Positions 1 through 9,027 of a DNA stretch of 64,000 nt are shown here, piece by piece. Position numbers and translations under genes: made by a program. The stretch is from NCBI GenBank assembly GCA_963726405.1, contig CAVSCF010000006.1:124001-188000 (forward strand). The letters are read 5' to 3'. The notes beneath the pieces are model-generated. The model was not told the origin of the DNA. It searched no databases and saw only the letters and a list, made by a program, of their open reading frames with translations. Each line of letters opens with the position of its first letter. The first letter of the stretch is position 1. The stretch is from JAOUJD01 sp963726405 (GTDB lineage Bacteria; Pseudomonadota; Gammaproteobacteria; Burkholderiales; Burkholderiaceae_F).

Positions 1-2
1 TG

Positions 3-53
3 GCGGCCAACGAGCCGCGTGTCTACGTCCAGCGGGACGACTACGACGACTAG
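3..53 (+). CDS. 3' end of an upstream CDS, probably NtrX-type response regulator (partial)
   Basis: An open frame enters from the left edge and stops at 51-53, giving a tail that ends in YVQRDDYDD. Only 16 residues are visible, so the product cannot be read from the sequence. In many Betaproteobacteria a ntrY-ntrX pair lies directly upstream of trkA, which makes the end of NtrX the best guess. That is inference from gene order only. Confidence 0.35.
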   Translation, partial: AANEPRVYVQRDDYDD

Positions 54-86
54 AACCGAATTGCGGGCGTCGCCACCGGCCCAGTC

Positions 87-1499
87 ATGAAGATCATCAT
101 CGTCGGAGCCGGGCGCGTCGGCTCTTCGGTTGCTGAAGCGCTGGTGTCCGAGGCCAACGACATCACCGTCATCGACACCGATGTCGCCCGTGTCTCGGAA
201 CTTCAGGATCGCTTCGACCTGCGCGGCCTGGTCGGCAACGCCGCGCTGCCGTCGACACTGCGGCAGGCGGGCGCGCACGACGCCGACATGCTCATCGCGG
301 TGACGGCGGGCGACGAGATCAACCTCGTGGCATGCAAGATCGCGGCCGATCTCTTCAACATCCCCACGCGCATCGCGCGCGTCCGAAACGTCGAACTGCA
401 GCAGCATCCTGCGCTGATCGGCGAGGGCGGGTTCCGCGCCTCGCACGTGATCTTCCCCGAGCAGTCCGTCACGGACTACCTGCTGAAGCTCATCGAGTTC
501 CCCGAGGCGCTTCAGGTGCTCGAGTTCGCCGACGGCGGCGCGAGCCTCATCGCCGTGCGCGCCTTCGCGGGCGGCCCGCTGGTGTCGCACCCGATCAAGG
601 ACCTTCGGCGCCACATCCCGAAAGTGGACGCCCGGATCGTCGCCATCTTCCGCAACGAGGCGAGCGTCCGCGTCGACGGCGACACCTTCGTGCAGCCGGG
701 CGACGAGGTCTTCTTCCTCGCCCCGTCGCCGAGCATCCGTGCCGTGATGAGTGAACTGAGGCGCATGGACAAGCCGGTGCGGCGCGTAATCCTGGCGGGC
801 GGAGGCAACATCGGACTGCGGCTGGCGCGCGCGCTGGACACCGGCGAGGGGCTGGACACGCCGGAAAGGTTCAACGTCCGGATCATCGAGGCCAACAAGC
901 GCCGCGCGGAAACCCTCGCGCAGGAACTGTCCGCGGACGTGCTCGTGCTTCACGGGGACGCGACCGACGAGGACCTCCTGACCCAGGAGGGCGTGCAGGA
1001 CTGCGACCTGTTCATCGCCCTGACGAACGACGACGAGAACAACATCATGAGCTCGCTGCTCGCCAAGCGGCTGGGCGCCCGGCGGACCATCGCGCTCATC
1101 AACCGCAAGAGCTACGGCGACCTGATGCAGGGCGGGCAGATCGACATCGCGGTGTCGCCGTCCTACGCGACCCTGTCGGCGCTGCTGCGATTCGTGCGGC
1201 GCGGGGACGTCGTCGCCGCCCACAGCCTGCGGCGCGGGGCGGCCGAGGCCCTGGAACTGATCGTCCACGGGGACGAGAAGACTTCGCGGATCATCGGCAA
1301 GCAGATCGAACAGATCGAGATGCCGCGCGGCGCCACGATCGGCGCGATTGTCCGCGGCCCCGCCGACAAGCCGAAGGTCTTGATGGCGCATCACGACACG
1401 GTGATCCAGGCGGAGGACCACCTCATCGTGTTCGTGGAGAACAAGCGGATCATCCCGCGGGTCGAGAAGCTGTTTTCGGTCGGATTGGGCTTTTTCTGA
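87..1499 (+). CDS. trkA: Trk system potassium transporter subunit TrkA
   Basis: This is the cytosolic gating subunit of the Trk K+ uptake system; it binds NAD(H) and nucleotides and docks on TrkH. The 470 residues match the usual E. coli-type length of about 460 and contain two tandem RCK units. Rossmann glycine motifs are visible at residues 3-10 (IIIVGAGRVG) and near 232-240 (VILAGGGNIG), each followed by a TrkA-C-like segment. Its partner trkH starts at 5843 and is not adjacent: a TRAP transporter lies between them. The ATG start has no strong Shine-Dalgarno, which suits translation from a longer upstream message. Confidence 0.96.
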   Translation: MKIIIVGAGRVGSSVAEALVSEANDITVIDTDVARVSELQDRFDLRGLVGNAALPSTLRQAGAHDADMLIAVTAGDEINLVACKIAADLFNIPTRIARVRNVELQQHPALIGEGGFRASHVIFPEQSVTDYLLKLIEFPEALQVLEFADGGASLIAVRAFAGGPLVSHPIKDLRRHIPKVDARIVAIFRNEASVRVDGDTFVQPGDEVFFLAPSPSIRAVMSELRRMDKPVRRVILAGGGNIGLRLARALDTGEGLDTPERFNVRIIEANKRRAETLAQELSADVLVLHGDATDEDLLTQEGVQDCDLFIALTNDDENNIMSSLLAKRLGARRTIALINRKSYGDLMQGGQIDIAVSPSYATLSALLRFVRRGDVVAAHSLRRGAAEALELIVHGDEKTSRIIGKQIEQIEMPRGATIGAIVRGPADKPKVLMAHHDTVIQAEDHLIVFVENKRIIPRVEKLFSVGLGFF

Positions 1500-1721
1500 G
1501 GGCAGCGGCTGGATTGGCAGGGCAAAGGCGTGGCCGCGAGGAAACATTGGTTCCCCCGGGCGCAGCCTTTCAATAGAATGGTCCGCTGCGGTCCGGGACA
1601 ACACCGGAACGCAGGCCATGGAGATGCGAGTGCACGGCCGGTCCAGGCACCCGCGGTTTTTTGAAGTTCAGAAGAGAATTGCCGGCTCCATAGGGGCGCC
1701 GGCACGACCAAGGAGATAGTG

Positions 1722-2870
1722 ATGGACGTCTTCAAGAAGGACGCCGCCCCGACTCGCCGGAAGTTCCTTTCCAGCGCAGCGGCAGCGACGGCGGGCACGG
1801 CCGCCCTCGGATTCCCGATGGTGTCGCGCGCCCAGACCACCACCCTGCGCTTCCAGAGCACCTGGCCGGCGAAGGACATCTTCCACGAGTTCGCCTCGGA
1901 CTTCGTCAAGAAGGTCAACGACATGGGCGGCAGCCGCCTGAAGATCGAACTGCTGCCCGCCGGTGCGGTGGTTCCGGCGTTCGGCCTGCTCGACGCGGTC
2001 AACAAGGGCACGCTGGACGGCGGTCACGGCGTCGTCGCGTACTGGTACGGCAAGAGCACGGCCATGGCGCTGTGGGGCTCGGGCCCGGCCTTCGGCATGG
2101 ATGCCAACCAGGTGCTGGCGTGGCACTACTACGGCGGCGGCAAGGCGCTGCTCGAGGAGATCTACAAGGGCCTGAACATGAACGTGGTGTCGTTCCTGTA
2201 CTTTCCGATGTACACGCAGCCGTTTGGCTGGTTCAAGAAGCCGATCACCAAGACCGAGGAACTCAAGGGCCTGAAGTTCCGCACCGTGGGCCTCGCCGTC
2301 GACATGTACACGGCGCAGGGGGCGGCGGTGAACCCGCTGCCGGGCGGCGAGATCGTGCCGGCGCTCGACCGCGGACTGCTCGACGGCGCCGAATTCAACA
2401 ACGCGAGCTCCGACCGCCTCCTCGGCTTCCCGGACGTGTCCAAGGTCTGCATGCTGCAGAGCTTCCACCAGTCGGGCGAGCAGTTCGAGATCCTGTTCAA
2501 CAAGTCGAAGTACGACGCGCTGCCGGGCGAACTGAAGGCGATCATCGACAACGCGGTGATGGCTTCCAGCGCGGACTCGAGCTGGAAGGCCGCTGACCGG
2601 TACTCGAAGGACTACATCGAGCTGCGGACGAAGGACAAGGTCAGCTTCTACAAGACGCCCGACGCCATCCTGCGCAACCAGCTCGAGGTGTGGGACAAGA
2701 TCTGCGAAACGAAGTCGGGCGAGAACCCGATGTTCAAGAAGGTGCTCGAGTCGCAGAAGGCCTTCGCGGAGCGCGCGGGCCGGTACGGCTTCGACTACCA
2801 GGTCGACTTCCGCATGGCGTACAACCGCTACTTCAGCCGTCCCGCTGCAGCGCCGGCCAAGAAGTCCTGA
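1722..2870 (+). CDS. dctP: TRAP transporter substrate-binding protein DctP
   Basis: This is the periplasmic solute receptor of a TRAP carboxylate transporter. The 382-residue protein begins with a Tat signal: twin arginines at residues 12-13 in TRRKFLSS, a hydrophobic Ala-rich core, and a likely cleavage site near SRAQ. The mature part has DctP-family features (LKGLKFRTVG, a Gly/Pro-rich ligand region, LLDGAEFNN). It resembles the mannitol/chloroaromatic-type receptor subgroup. The ATG at 1722 is preferred over GTG at 1719 because an AGGAG at 1711-1715 is correctly spaced for it. dctQ and a damaged dctM follow, and a hairpin after the stop may lower downstream expression. The ligand cannot be deduced. 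Confidence 0.93.
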   Translation: MDVFKKDAAPTRRKFLSSAAAATAGTAALGFPMVSRAQTTTLRFQSTWPAKDIFHEFASDFVKKVNDMGGSRLKIELLPAGAVVPAFGLLDAVNKGTLDGGHGVVAYWYGKSTAMALWGSGPAFGMDANQVLAWHYYGGGKALLEEIYKGLNMNVVSFLYFPMYTQPFGWFKKPITKTEELKGLKFRTVGLAVDMYTAQGAAVNPLPGGEIVPALDRGLLDGAEFNNASSDRLLGFPDVSKVCMLQSFHQSGEQFEILFNKSKYDALPGELKAIIDNAVMASSADSSWKAADRYSKDYIELRTKDKVSFYKTPDAILRNQLEVWDKICETKSGENPMFKKVLESQKAFAERAGRYGFDYQVDFRMAYNRYFSRPAAAPAKKS

Positions 2871-2885
2871 GGCGAGTGTGATGTG

Positions 2886-2912
2886 AACCCGGCCCACGCA
2901 GCCGGGTTTTTT
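2886..2912 (+). terminator. Hairpin with T-run between dctP and dctQ
   Basis: An 8-bp stem AACCCGGC/GCCGGGTT closes a 7-nt loop and runs straight into further T residues. It lies 15 nt after the dctP stop, inside the transporter operon. It is probably a partial terminator or mRNA-stabilising hairpin that gives more receptor than membrane subunits. Confidence 0.75.
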
Positions 2913-3001
2913 CAGTCGGGCAGGCGACGCGGTGCGTCGCCTGCGCTTTTCGAGCGGTCCATAGGCGGCCCGGAGAAGGCCGCTTCCAGGGCGAGGACTC
3001 A

Positions 3002-3625
3002 ATGCAACGCTTCCTGCTGACGGTCGACAAGATATCGACCTTCTTCGGCCAGGTCTTCTCCTGGCTCATCGTCGGATTGACGGTCCTGATCGCATGGGAG
3101 GTGTACTCCCGCTACGTGCTGAACAATCCGCACGCATGGGCGCTGGATGTCCAGATCATGCTGTACGGGACGCTTTTCATGATGGCCGGCGCCTACACGC
3201 TCGCGAAGAACAACCACGTGCGCGGGGACGTGCTCTACGGGTTCTTCCGGCCGCGGACCCAGGCCTGGGTCGACCTGATCCTGTACATCGCGTTCTTCCT
3301 CCCGGGCATCATCGCGCTCACCTACGCCGGCTGGAACTATGCCCACGAGTCGCTGGCCATCAGTGAGCAGACCTTCTCGGCGGACCAGCTGCCGCTCTAT
3401 CCGTTCAAGTTCGTGATCCCGATCGCCGGCGCGTTGCTGCTGATGCAGGGCGTGGTCGAGATCATTCGCTGCGTCCTGTGCATCCGTGATGGCGAGTGGC
3501 CGAGCCGGATCGAGGACGTCGAAGAGGTCGACGTCGACAAGCTGAAGGAAATGGTCCACGTGAAGGACGAGGACATCCTGGCAGCAGATGCCGCCGTCGT
3601 GGCCCACGAGCGGGAGCCGAAATGA
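3002..3625 (+). CDS. dctQ: TRAP transporter small permease subunit DctQ
   Basis: This is the four-helix small membrane subunit that pairs with DctM. In the 207-residue protein hydrophobic segments are visible around residues 15-37, 55-75, 92-115 and 137-160. The conserved family patterns WEVYSRYVLNNP and ALDVQIMLYGTLFMMAGAYTL are present. A hydrophilic acidic tail of about 40 residues follows the last helix. The stop overlaps the start of dctM in an ATGA junction at 3622-3625, indicating translational coupling. Confidence 0.93.
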   Translation: MQRFLLTVDKISTFFGQVFSWLIVGLTVLIAWEVYSRYVLNNPHAWALDVQIMLYGTLFMMAGAYTLAKNNHVRGDVLYGFFRPRTQAWVDLILYIAFFLPGIIALTYAGWNYAHESLAISEQTFSADQLPLYPFKFVIPIAGALLLMQGVVEIIRCVLCIRDGEWPSRIEDVEEVDVDKLKEMVHVKDEDILAADAAVVAHEREPK

Positions 3626-5742
3626 AGATCCGCAAGGAACTGTGGTTCGGCTTCGCCCTGATGGCGCTGCTCATCGCCGGCGCGCTCTACATCTTCCTGT
3701 CCGCCGAAACGATCACGCGCGGTCACCTCGGTCTGCTGATGCTTTCGCTGGTGGTCGTGGCGATCATGATGGGATTTCCCACGGCCTTCACGCTGATGGG
3801 AATGGGCATCCTTTTCACCTGGCTCGCGTACGACAAGGACGTCGAGAAGACGCTCGATCTGTTCGTGCAGTCGACGTTCAAGGTGATGAGCAACGACGTG
3901 CTGATCTCGATCCCGCTGTTCGTCTTCATGGGATACCTGGTCGAGCGCGCCAACCTGATCGAGAAGCTGTTCCGGTCGCTGCACCTGGCGATGGCGCGCA
4001 TTCCGGGCTCGCTGGCGGTGGCGACGCTCGTCACCTGCGCGGTGTTCGCCACGGCCACCGGAATCGTCGGTGCGGTCGTCACGCTGATGGGATTGCTGGC
4101 GTTCCCGGCAATGCTGAAAGCGGGCTACAACACCAAGCTCGGCGCCGGCGCGATCACGGCGGGCGGTTGCCTCGGCATCATGATTCCGCCGTCGGTACTG
4201 CTGATCGTTTACGGCGCGACGGCCGGCGTGTCGGTCGTGCAGTTGTACGCCGGCGCGTTCTTTCCCGGGAATCATGCTGGCCGGCCTGTACATCACGTAC
4301 GTGATCATCGTCGCCAAGATCTGGCCGCACATGGCTCCGCCGCTGTCGGAGGAGGGGCGCAAGGTGAAGCTGCCCCCGGTGCTCGAAGCGCTTTCCGCCG
4401 ACGGCCGACGCCGCGCGTTGCCCGCGGTGGTCGGTGCACTCAAGGGGCCAAGGTCAACCGCGACGTGAAGTACCGGGGCGCTGCTGAAGCAACTGATCAT
4501 CGTTCTCGTGCCATTCCTGTTCTTGGGTTCGTGATGGTCGGAGGCGTACGTGGCCGTCACGGCGCCGCCCGGAGGCACGCCACCGGTCTGCAGCAGATGG
4601 ACTCGTCGGCCGGCATGGGAGAGTCGCACGAAGCGGGAGGATTGGCGGAACCCGAAGGGGTCCAGGAGCCGCCGTCATCGGGCGACGTGCAGGAGCCGCC
4701 GGGCGCCGGCGCAGAAGCGCCGGCGAAAGCGGCAGCACCTGTGGCCGCGAATGGCTCCCCAAGACCGCACAGCCCGCCGCACCGGTCGTCGCAGCCCGCG
4801 CCGGCCGGTTTCTGGATCGCGCTCGGCGTGGTCACCCTGGCGCTGGTCGGGTTCTATGCGATCTTCTCGGTCAACCGGCTCGAGATCTTCCGCATGCTGC
4901 TGGCCTCCTTCTTTCCACTGGTGGTCCTGATCCTTGCGGTGCTGGGCTCGATCGTGTTCGGGCTGACGACGCCGACGGAGGCTGCTGCCATCGGGGCATT
5001 TGGCGGATTCGTGCTGGCAGCGCATCTACATGCTCGTCAACTATCCGAGCGAGCGGTGCGGCAGGATCCTGTTCGTCTGGGTCCCGCTATGGGGGCCGTT
5101 CCTGGTCTCGATCGTCTGGTTCCGGCTCGCGCTCGCCGGCGTCGGTGCCGGCCGGTACCCACCTGGTTCGGACTGGTCGCCATCATCGGCGTCGGCGTCT
5201 GGTCGATCCTGGCGTTGCGCCAGTCGAAGCTGATGAGCACGGTGAAGGAATCGTCATTCCTGACGGCGAAGACAAGCGCGATGGTGTGCTGGCTGTTCGT
5301 CGGCTCGTCGATCTTCTCCGCGGCCTTCGCGCTGCTCGGAGGGCAGGAACTGGTCGAGAAGTGGGTCCTGTCGATGAACCTGTCGAAGACCGAGTTCATG
5401 CTGCTGTCCCAGGTGATCATCTTCATCCTGGGCTGGCCGCTGGAGTGGACCGAGATCATCGTCATCTTCATGCCGATCTTCGTGCCGCTGCTCGACAATT
5501 TCGGCGTCGATCCGCTGTTCTTCGGGCTGCTCGTGGCGCTGAACCTGCAGACGGCCTTCCTGTCGCCGCCGGTGGCGATGGCCGCGTTCTACCTGAAGGG
5601 TGTCAGTCCTCCGCACGTGACGCTGAACCAGATCTTCGCGGGCATGTTGCCGTTCATGGCGATCCAGGTCGTCGCGATCTTCCTGCTCTACATGTTCCCG
5701 CAGATCGGGCTCTGGATCCCGAGCATGGTGTACGGGCACTGA
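3622..5742 (+). pseudogene. dctM: TRAP transporter large permease DctM, disrupted by several frameshifts
   Basis: The N-terminal part (3622 to about 4268) and the C-terminal part (about 5155-5742) are clean DctM sequence in one frame. Motifs include LISIPLFVFMGYLVERA, GGCLGIMIPPSVLLIVYGA and LEWTEIIVIFMPIF. Between them the recognisable DctM sequence jumps between this frame and the +1 frame. IMLAGLYITYVIIVAKIW (4268-4445), QLIIVLVPFLFL (about 4481-4525), YVAVTAPP (about 4544) and IYMLVNYPSERC (5024-5150) are in the second frame. LVGFYAIFSVNRLEIFRMLL (about 4840-4905) and TPTEAAAIGAFGGFVLA are in the first. The changes alternate and leave the first frame free of stops. Either the gene is decaying or the assembly has clustered single-base errors. 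The central insert fits the large mannitol/chloroaromatic-type DctM. Confidence 0.8.
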
Positions 5743-5842
5743 TCGCGCGTGTGCCGGGGCGCTTCGCTCCGGCGCTTTCCGTCTCGGCGAAGGCCGTCTG
5801 ACCGGCGCATAATCCGCGCCGCTCGACGCCGTCCGGCTCTTC

Positions 5843-7312
5843 ATGAACGCCTTCGCTCGCTCCGCGCTCCCGGTCATCAACGTACTCGGGTACGTGGTGA
5901 TGATCTTCGCGGTATCGATGCTGGTGCCGCTGACCTTCGCACTCGTGGGCGGTGACAAGGCATTGAAGGATTACGACCTCGCGGTGCTGGTCACGGCCGG
6001 GGCCGGCCTGCTGCTCGTGCTCGCCACCCGCAGTTACCGGCGTGAACTGCAGCCGCGTGACGGCTTCCTGCTCGTCACGCTGGTGTGGACGGTGGTGCCC
6101 GCTTTCGCGACGCTTCCATTGATGTTCCACCTGCCGGGCCTGTCGTTCACGCATGCCTACTTCGAGACGATGTCCGGACTGACGACGACCGGCGCGACGG
6201 TGCTGTCCGGCCTCGACGAGCTGCCGCTGTCGATCAACATCTGGCGGCATCTGCTTGTCTGGATGGGCGGCATGGGCATCCTCGTGCTCGTCGTCGCGAT
6301 CCTGCCGCTCCTCGGTGTCGGCGGATCGCAGGTGTTCAAGGCGGAAACCGCGGGCCCGATGAAGGAGTCGAAGCTCACGCCGCGCATCGCGGACACCGCC
6401 AAGGCCCTGTACGCGGTGTACTTCGGCATCTCGCTCGCCTGCTTCTTTGCCTATCGCTGGGCGGGCATGACCTGGAGCGACGCCTTCATGCACATGTGCT
6501 CGACCATGGGGCTCGGCGGCTTCTCGTCGCACGACGCGAGCTTCGGCTACTGGAATTCGCCCCTGATCGAGGGCACGGCGGTGTTCTTCATGGTGCTCGC
6601 CGGCTTCAACTTCTCGATGCACTACCTTGCGTGGCGGCGGCGCTCGCTGCTGGTCTACTTCCGCGACCCGGAGAGCAAGGCGTACGTCGCCACGCTGGTC
6701 GCGGCATGCCTGCTGATCGCCGCGTTCCTGCTCGCCCGCGACGTCTATCCCGATTGGGCGAGCGCCCTTCGCTACGCGACCTTCAACGTCGTGTCGATCG
6801 CGACGACGACCGGCTATACGAGCACCGACTACAACCAGTGGCCGATCTTCGCCCCGGTGCTGATGCTCTTTCTGTGCGGCTTCGCGACCTGCGCGGGCTC
6901 GACCGGCGGCGGCATCAAGATGATCCGCGGACTCATCCTGCTGAAGCAGGCGCGTCGCGAGATGACCCGGATCGTGCACCCACGTGCGATCAGCCCGGTG
7001 GTGGTGGGCGACCAGGTCATCGAGAACAACGTGATCTTCGCGGTCCTCGCGTTCATGCTGGTGTACGGTGCCGCGCTGACCTGGCTGACCTTCGTGCTGA
7101 TGATGTCGGGCCTGGACGTCATCACCGCCTTCACGGCGATCGTCGCCTGCCTCAACAACACGGGCCCCGGCTTGAACCAGGTGGGGCCGGCCACCACGTA
7201 CGCAAACCTGAACGCATTCGAGATCTGGGTCTGCACCTTCGCGATGCTCATCGGACGGCTGGAATTGTTCTCGGTGCTGGTGCTGTTCACGCCCGCGTTC
7301 TGGCGGCGATGA
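5843..7312 (+). CDS. trkH: Trk potassium transporter membrane subunit TrkH
   Basis: This is the K+-conducting inner-membrane subunit of the Trk system. At 489 residues it is full length. Four pore-loop signatures can be read in order: SGLTTTGATVL (about residue 113), CSTMGLGGFSSHD (about 220), ATTTGYTSTDYN (about 318) and CLNNTGPGLNQVGP (about 435). These filter glycines form the K+ pathway. Its partner trkA lies 4.3 kb upstream. A short promoter-like region (cataat at 5796-5801) precedes the gene, so it may be expressed separately from the TRAP genes. The stop overlaps the next start as ATGA. Confidence 0.95.
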   Translation: MNAFARSALPVINVLGYVVMIFAVSMLVPLTFALVGGDKALKDYDLAVLVTAGAGLLLVLATRSYRRELQPRDGFLLVTLVWTVVPAFATLPLMFHLPGLSFTHAYFETMSGLTTTGATVLSGLDELPLSINIWRHLLVWMGGMGILVLVVAILPLLGVGGSQVFKAETAGPMKESKLTPRIADTAKALYAVYFGISLACFFAYRWAGMTWSDAFMHMCSTMGLGGFSSHDASFGYWNSPLIEGTAVFFMVLAGFNFSMHYLAWRRRSLLVYFRDPESKAYVATLVAACLLIAAFLLARDVYPDWASALRYATFNVVSIATTTGYTSTDYNQWPIFAPVLMLFLCGFATCAGSTGGGIKMIRGLILLKQARREMTRIVHPRAISPVVVGDQVIENNVIFAVLAFMLVYGAALTWLTFVLMMSGLDVITAFTAIVACLNNTGPGLNQVGPATTYANLNAFEIWVCTFAMLIGRLELFSVLVLFTPAFWRR

Positions 7313-7659
7313 AAGCCGAGATACGCGTGGCGGCGCCGTCCGGGCAACAGGCGGCGCTGGACGCCTGGCTTGCGCAGCCGTCGGGAGACCGGCGCGCGGT
7401 GATTGCGGAAAGCGGGTTCGTTCCGCTGGACGCACCCGCGGACGTGCCGCTGGCACGGCTGGCCCCGGGTTGCGTCTGCTGCGTGGGCCAGGTTCCGCTG
7501 CGCGTCACGCTGACCCGCACCGTGCGCGCGCACCGACCGGACCATCTGCTGCTGTTGCTGGCATCGGCAGGGCACCTGGAGCGCGTGCGCGCCTTGCTGG
7601 CGGACGGAAGCCTGGGCGTGCGTTTCGACGTGCGGCGCGGTGAAGACACGAAGGAGTGA
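7309..7659 (+). CDS. Degenerate CobW-like mini-protein with GCVCC metal motif
   Basis: This 116-residue protein is translationally coupled to trkH by an ATGA overlap. It aligns by eye with the N-terminal G domain of COG0523/CobW metallochaperone GTPases: AVIAESGFVPLD matches their NEFGxxxiD region, GCVCC matches the CxCC metal-binding motif, and RPDHLLLLLASAGH matches the pD-ivIEtsG segment. The expected Walker A (GxLGxGKT) is absent; the N-terminus reads VAAPSGQQAALDAWL instead. GTP binding is therefore doubtful, while metal binding remains plausible. The C-terminal CobW domain is missing. Function unknown. Confidence 0.7.
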   Translation: MKAEIRVAAPSGQQAALDAWLAQPSGDRRAVIAESGFVPLDAPADVPLARLAPGCVCCVGQVPLRVTLTRTVRAHRPDHLLLLLASAGHLERVRALLADGSLGVRFDVRRGEDTKE

Positions 7660-7661
7660 CC

Positions 7662-8459
7662 ATGCAGACGATCGAGCACAACGGAGCACGGATCGCCTAC
7701 CGCGTCGAAGGCAGCTCCGATGCGGCCCATCCGTGGCTGGTATTCAGCCACTCGCTCGCCTGTGATCACACGATGTGGGACCCGCAGATGGAGGCCTTCC
7801 CGGACTTTCGCATCCTGCGGTTCGACACGCGCGGGCATGGTCAATCGAGTGCGCCCGCGGGGGACTATCCGCTCGAGCTCCTCGCCGACGACCTCAGGTC
7901 GCTGCTGGACGCGCTGGATATCCGGCGCAGCCACTTCGTGGGCCTGTCGATGGGCGGGATGATCGGGCAGCAGTTCGCGTTGAAGTACCCGGGCCGCTTC
8001 GCCTCCATGACTCTCGCAGATACGACGAGCCGCTATCCCGCCGAGGCGCGCAGCGTCTGGGACGAGCGACTCGCACTGGTGCGAAGCCGAGGCATGGACG
8101 CGATCGTCCCCTCGACGCTGGAGCGCTGGTTCACCGCGGCGTTCCGCGAACGCGAGCCGGCCGTCGTGGCCCGCATCGGCCAGCTGATCCGATCGACGCC
8201 GCTGGCCGGCTACGCCGGGTGCGCCTACGGCATCTCGCGCATCAATCTTTCAGCCCGCCTCGAAAGCATCGATTGCCCGGCGCTGGTGATCGTCGGCGAT
8301 GCGGACCTCGGCACACCTCGCCCGATGGCCGAGGAAATCGTCCGCTCGTTGCCGGGTTCCCGATTGCACGTCATCGAGCGCGCCGCGCACCTGTCGAACG
8401 TCGAGCAGCCCGCCCAGTTCAACCGCGTCTTGCGGCAATTTCTGGAGGCAGTTGGTTAG
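7662..8459 (+). CDS. Alpha/beta hydrolase, 3-oxoadipate enol-lactonase-like (PcaD family)
   Basis: This 265-residue alpha/beta-hydrolase has the nucleophile elbow GLSMGG near residue 92, the oxyanion-side motif DTRGHGQS near 50-57, a late Asp in VIVGDADLGTP and a catalytic His in ERAAHLSNVEQP. The overall pattern and length match PcaD-type enol-lactonases, which open beta-ketoadipate enol-lactone. No other protocatechuate gene is nearby, so the substrate is uncertain. ATG 7662 is chosen because AAGGAG at 7651-7656 is ideally spaced; the preceding stop at 7657-7659 makes it the last gene of the trkH operon. Confidence 0.85.
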   Translation: MQTIEHNGARIAYRVEGSSDAAHPWLVFSHSLACDHTMWDPQMEAFPDFRILRFDTRGHGQSSAPAGDYPLELLADDLRSLLDALDIRRSHFVGLSMGGMIGQQFALKYPGRFASMTLADTTSRYPAEARSVWDERLALVRSRGMDAIVPSTLERWFTAAFREREPAVVARIGQLIRSTPLAGYAGCAYGISRINLSARLESIDCPALVIVGDADLGTPRPMAEEIVRSLPGSRLHVIERAAHLSNVEQPAQFNRVLRQFLEAVG

Positions 8460-8590
8460 TCCTTGCTCTCGCGAGGACCGCGGTTTTGCGGGGCTCTCGC
8501 TCGCCCACTTGAATCGGGGCACCCGGTACCGATATTGCAGGTAAGCCGTCAGACGGACTCTCCCGACGGCGGCACCGAAAGGACCATGCG

Positions 8591-8854
8591 ATGTCAGTGA
8601 CCATGATCTACAACAGCCCGCACTTCTGCGTCTTCGAGTTCGATGGATCCGTGCCCGAGTCCGATCGCGAGATCGGCGGATACGAAATCATGGACAAGAC
8701 GCTGCGCCGGGAAATCTTCCTTGGCGGGCGTGATGCCGAGGTGTTCCGCCGCAACGTCCAGGAACTGATCGAGCAGGGTCCGACGTCCGAAGAGGTCGAC
8801 GAGTTCCTGCAGGGCTTTTCAGGCCTGATGAACCAGCCCGTCGTGCTCCACTGA
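8591..8854 (+). CDS. DUF3567 family protein
   Basis: This small 87-residue soluble protein carries the features of the betaproteobacterial DUF3567 family: an MIYNS start region, the core GGYEIMDKTLRREIFLGG, and the C-terminal tail LMNQPVVLH. Its function is unknown. It stands alone with its own terminator directly downstream. Confidence 0.88.
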   Translation: MSVTMIYNSPHFCVFEFDGSVPESDREIGGYEIMDKTLRREIFLGGRDAEVFRRNVQELIEQGPTSEEVDEFLQGFSGLMNQPVVLH

Positions 8855-8874
8855 AGGCGGCCGTCCGGTTCCAG

Positions 8875-8902
8875 CGGCGCGCTTCGGCGCGCCGTTTTGT
8901 TG
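8875..8902 (+). terminator. Rho-independent terminator after the DUF3567 gene
   Basis: An 8-bp GC stem (CGGCGCGC/GCGCGCCG) is closed by a TTCG tetraloop and followed by TTTTGTTGT. It lies 20 nt after the DUF3567 stop. Confidence 0.85.
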
Positions 8903-9027
8903 TGTGCCATCGCGATTTTTCGAGGAACCGTACTAGGGACCGCACGCCGACCCCTCGCGTGGCGCAAGGGACAATTCCGCAATAACAAGGGATGCGTGCT
9001 GCGCGTCGCAAGGCAAGGGAGAACGTC

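Noticed and set aside
1719..1721. GTG start for dctP
   Set aside because: The ATG directly after it has the better spacing to AGGAG and gives the normal Tat signal start.
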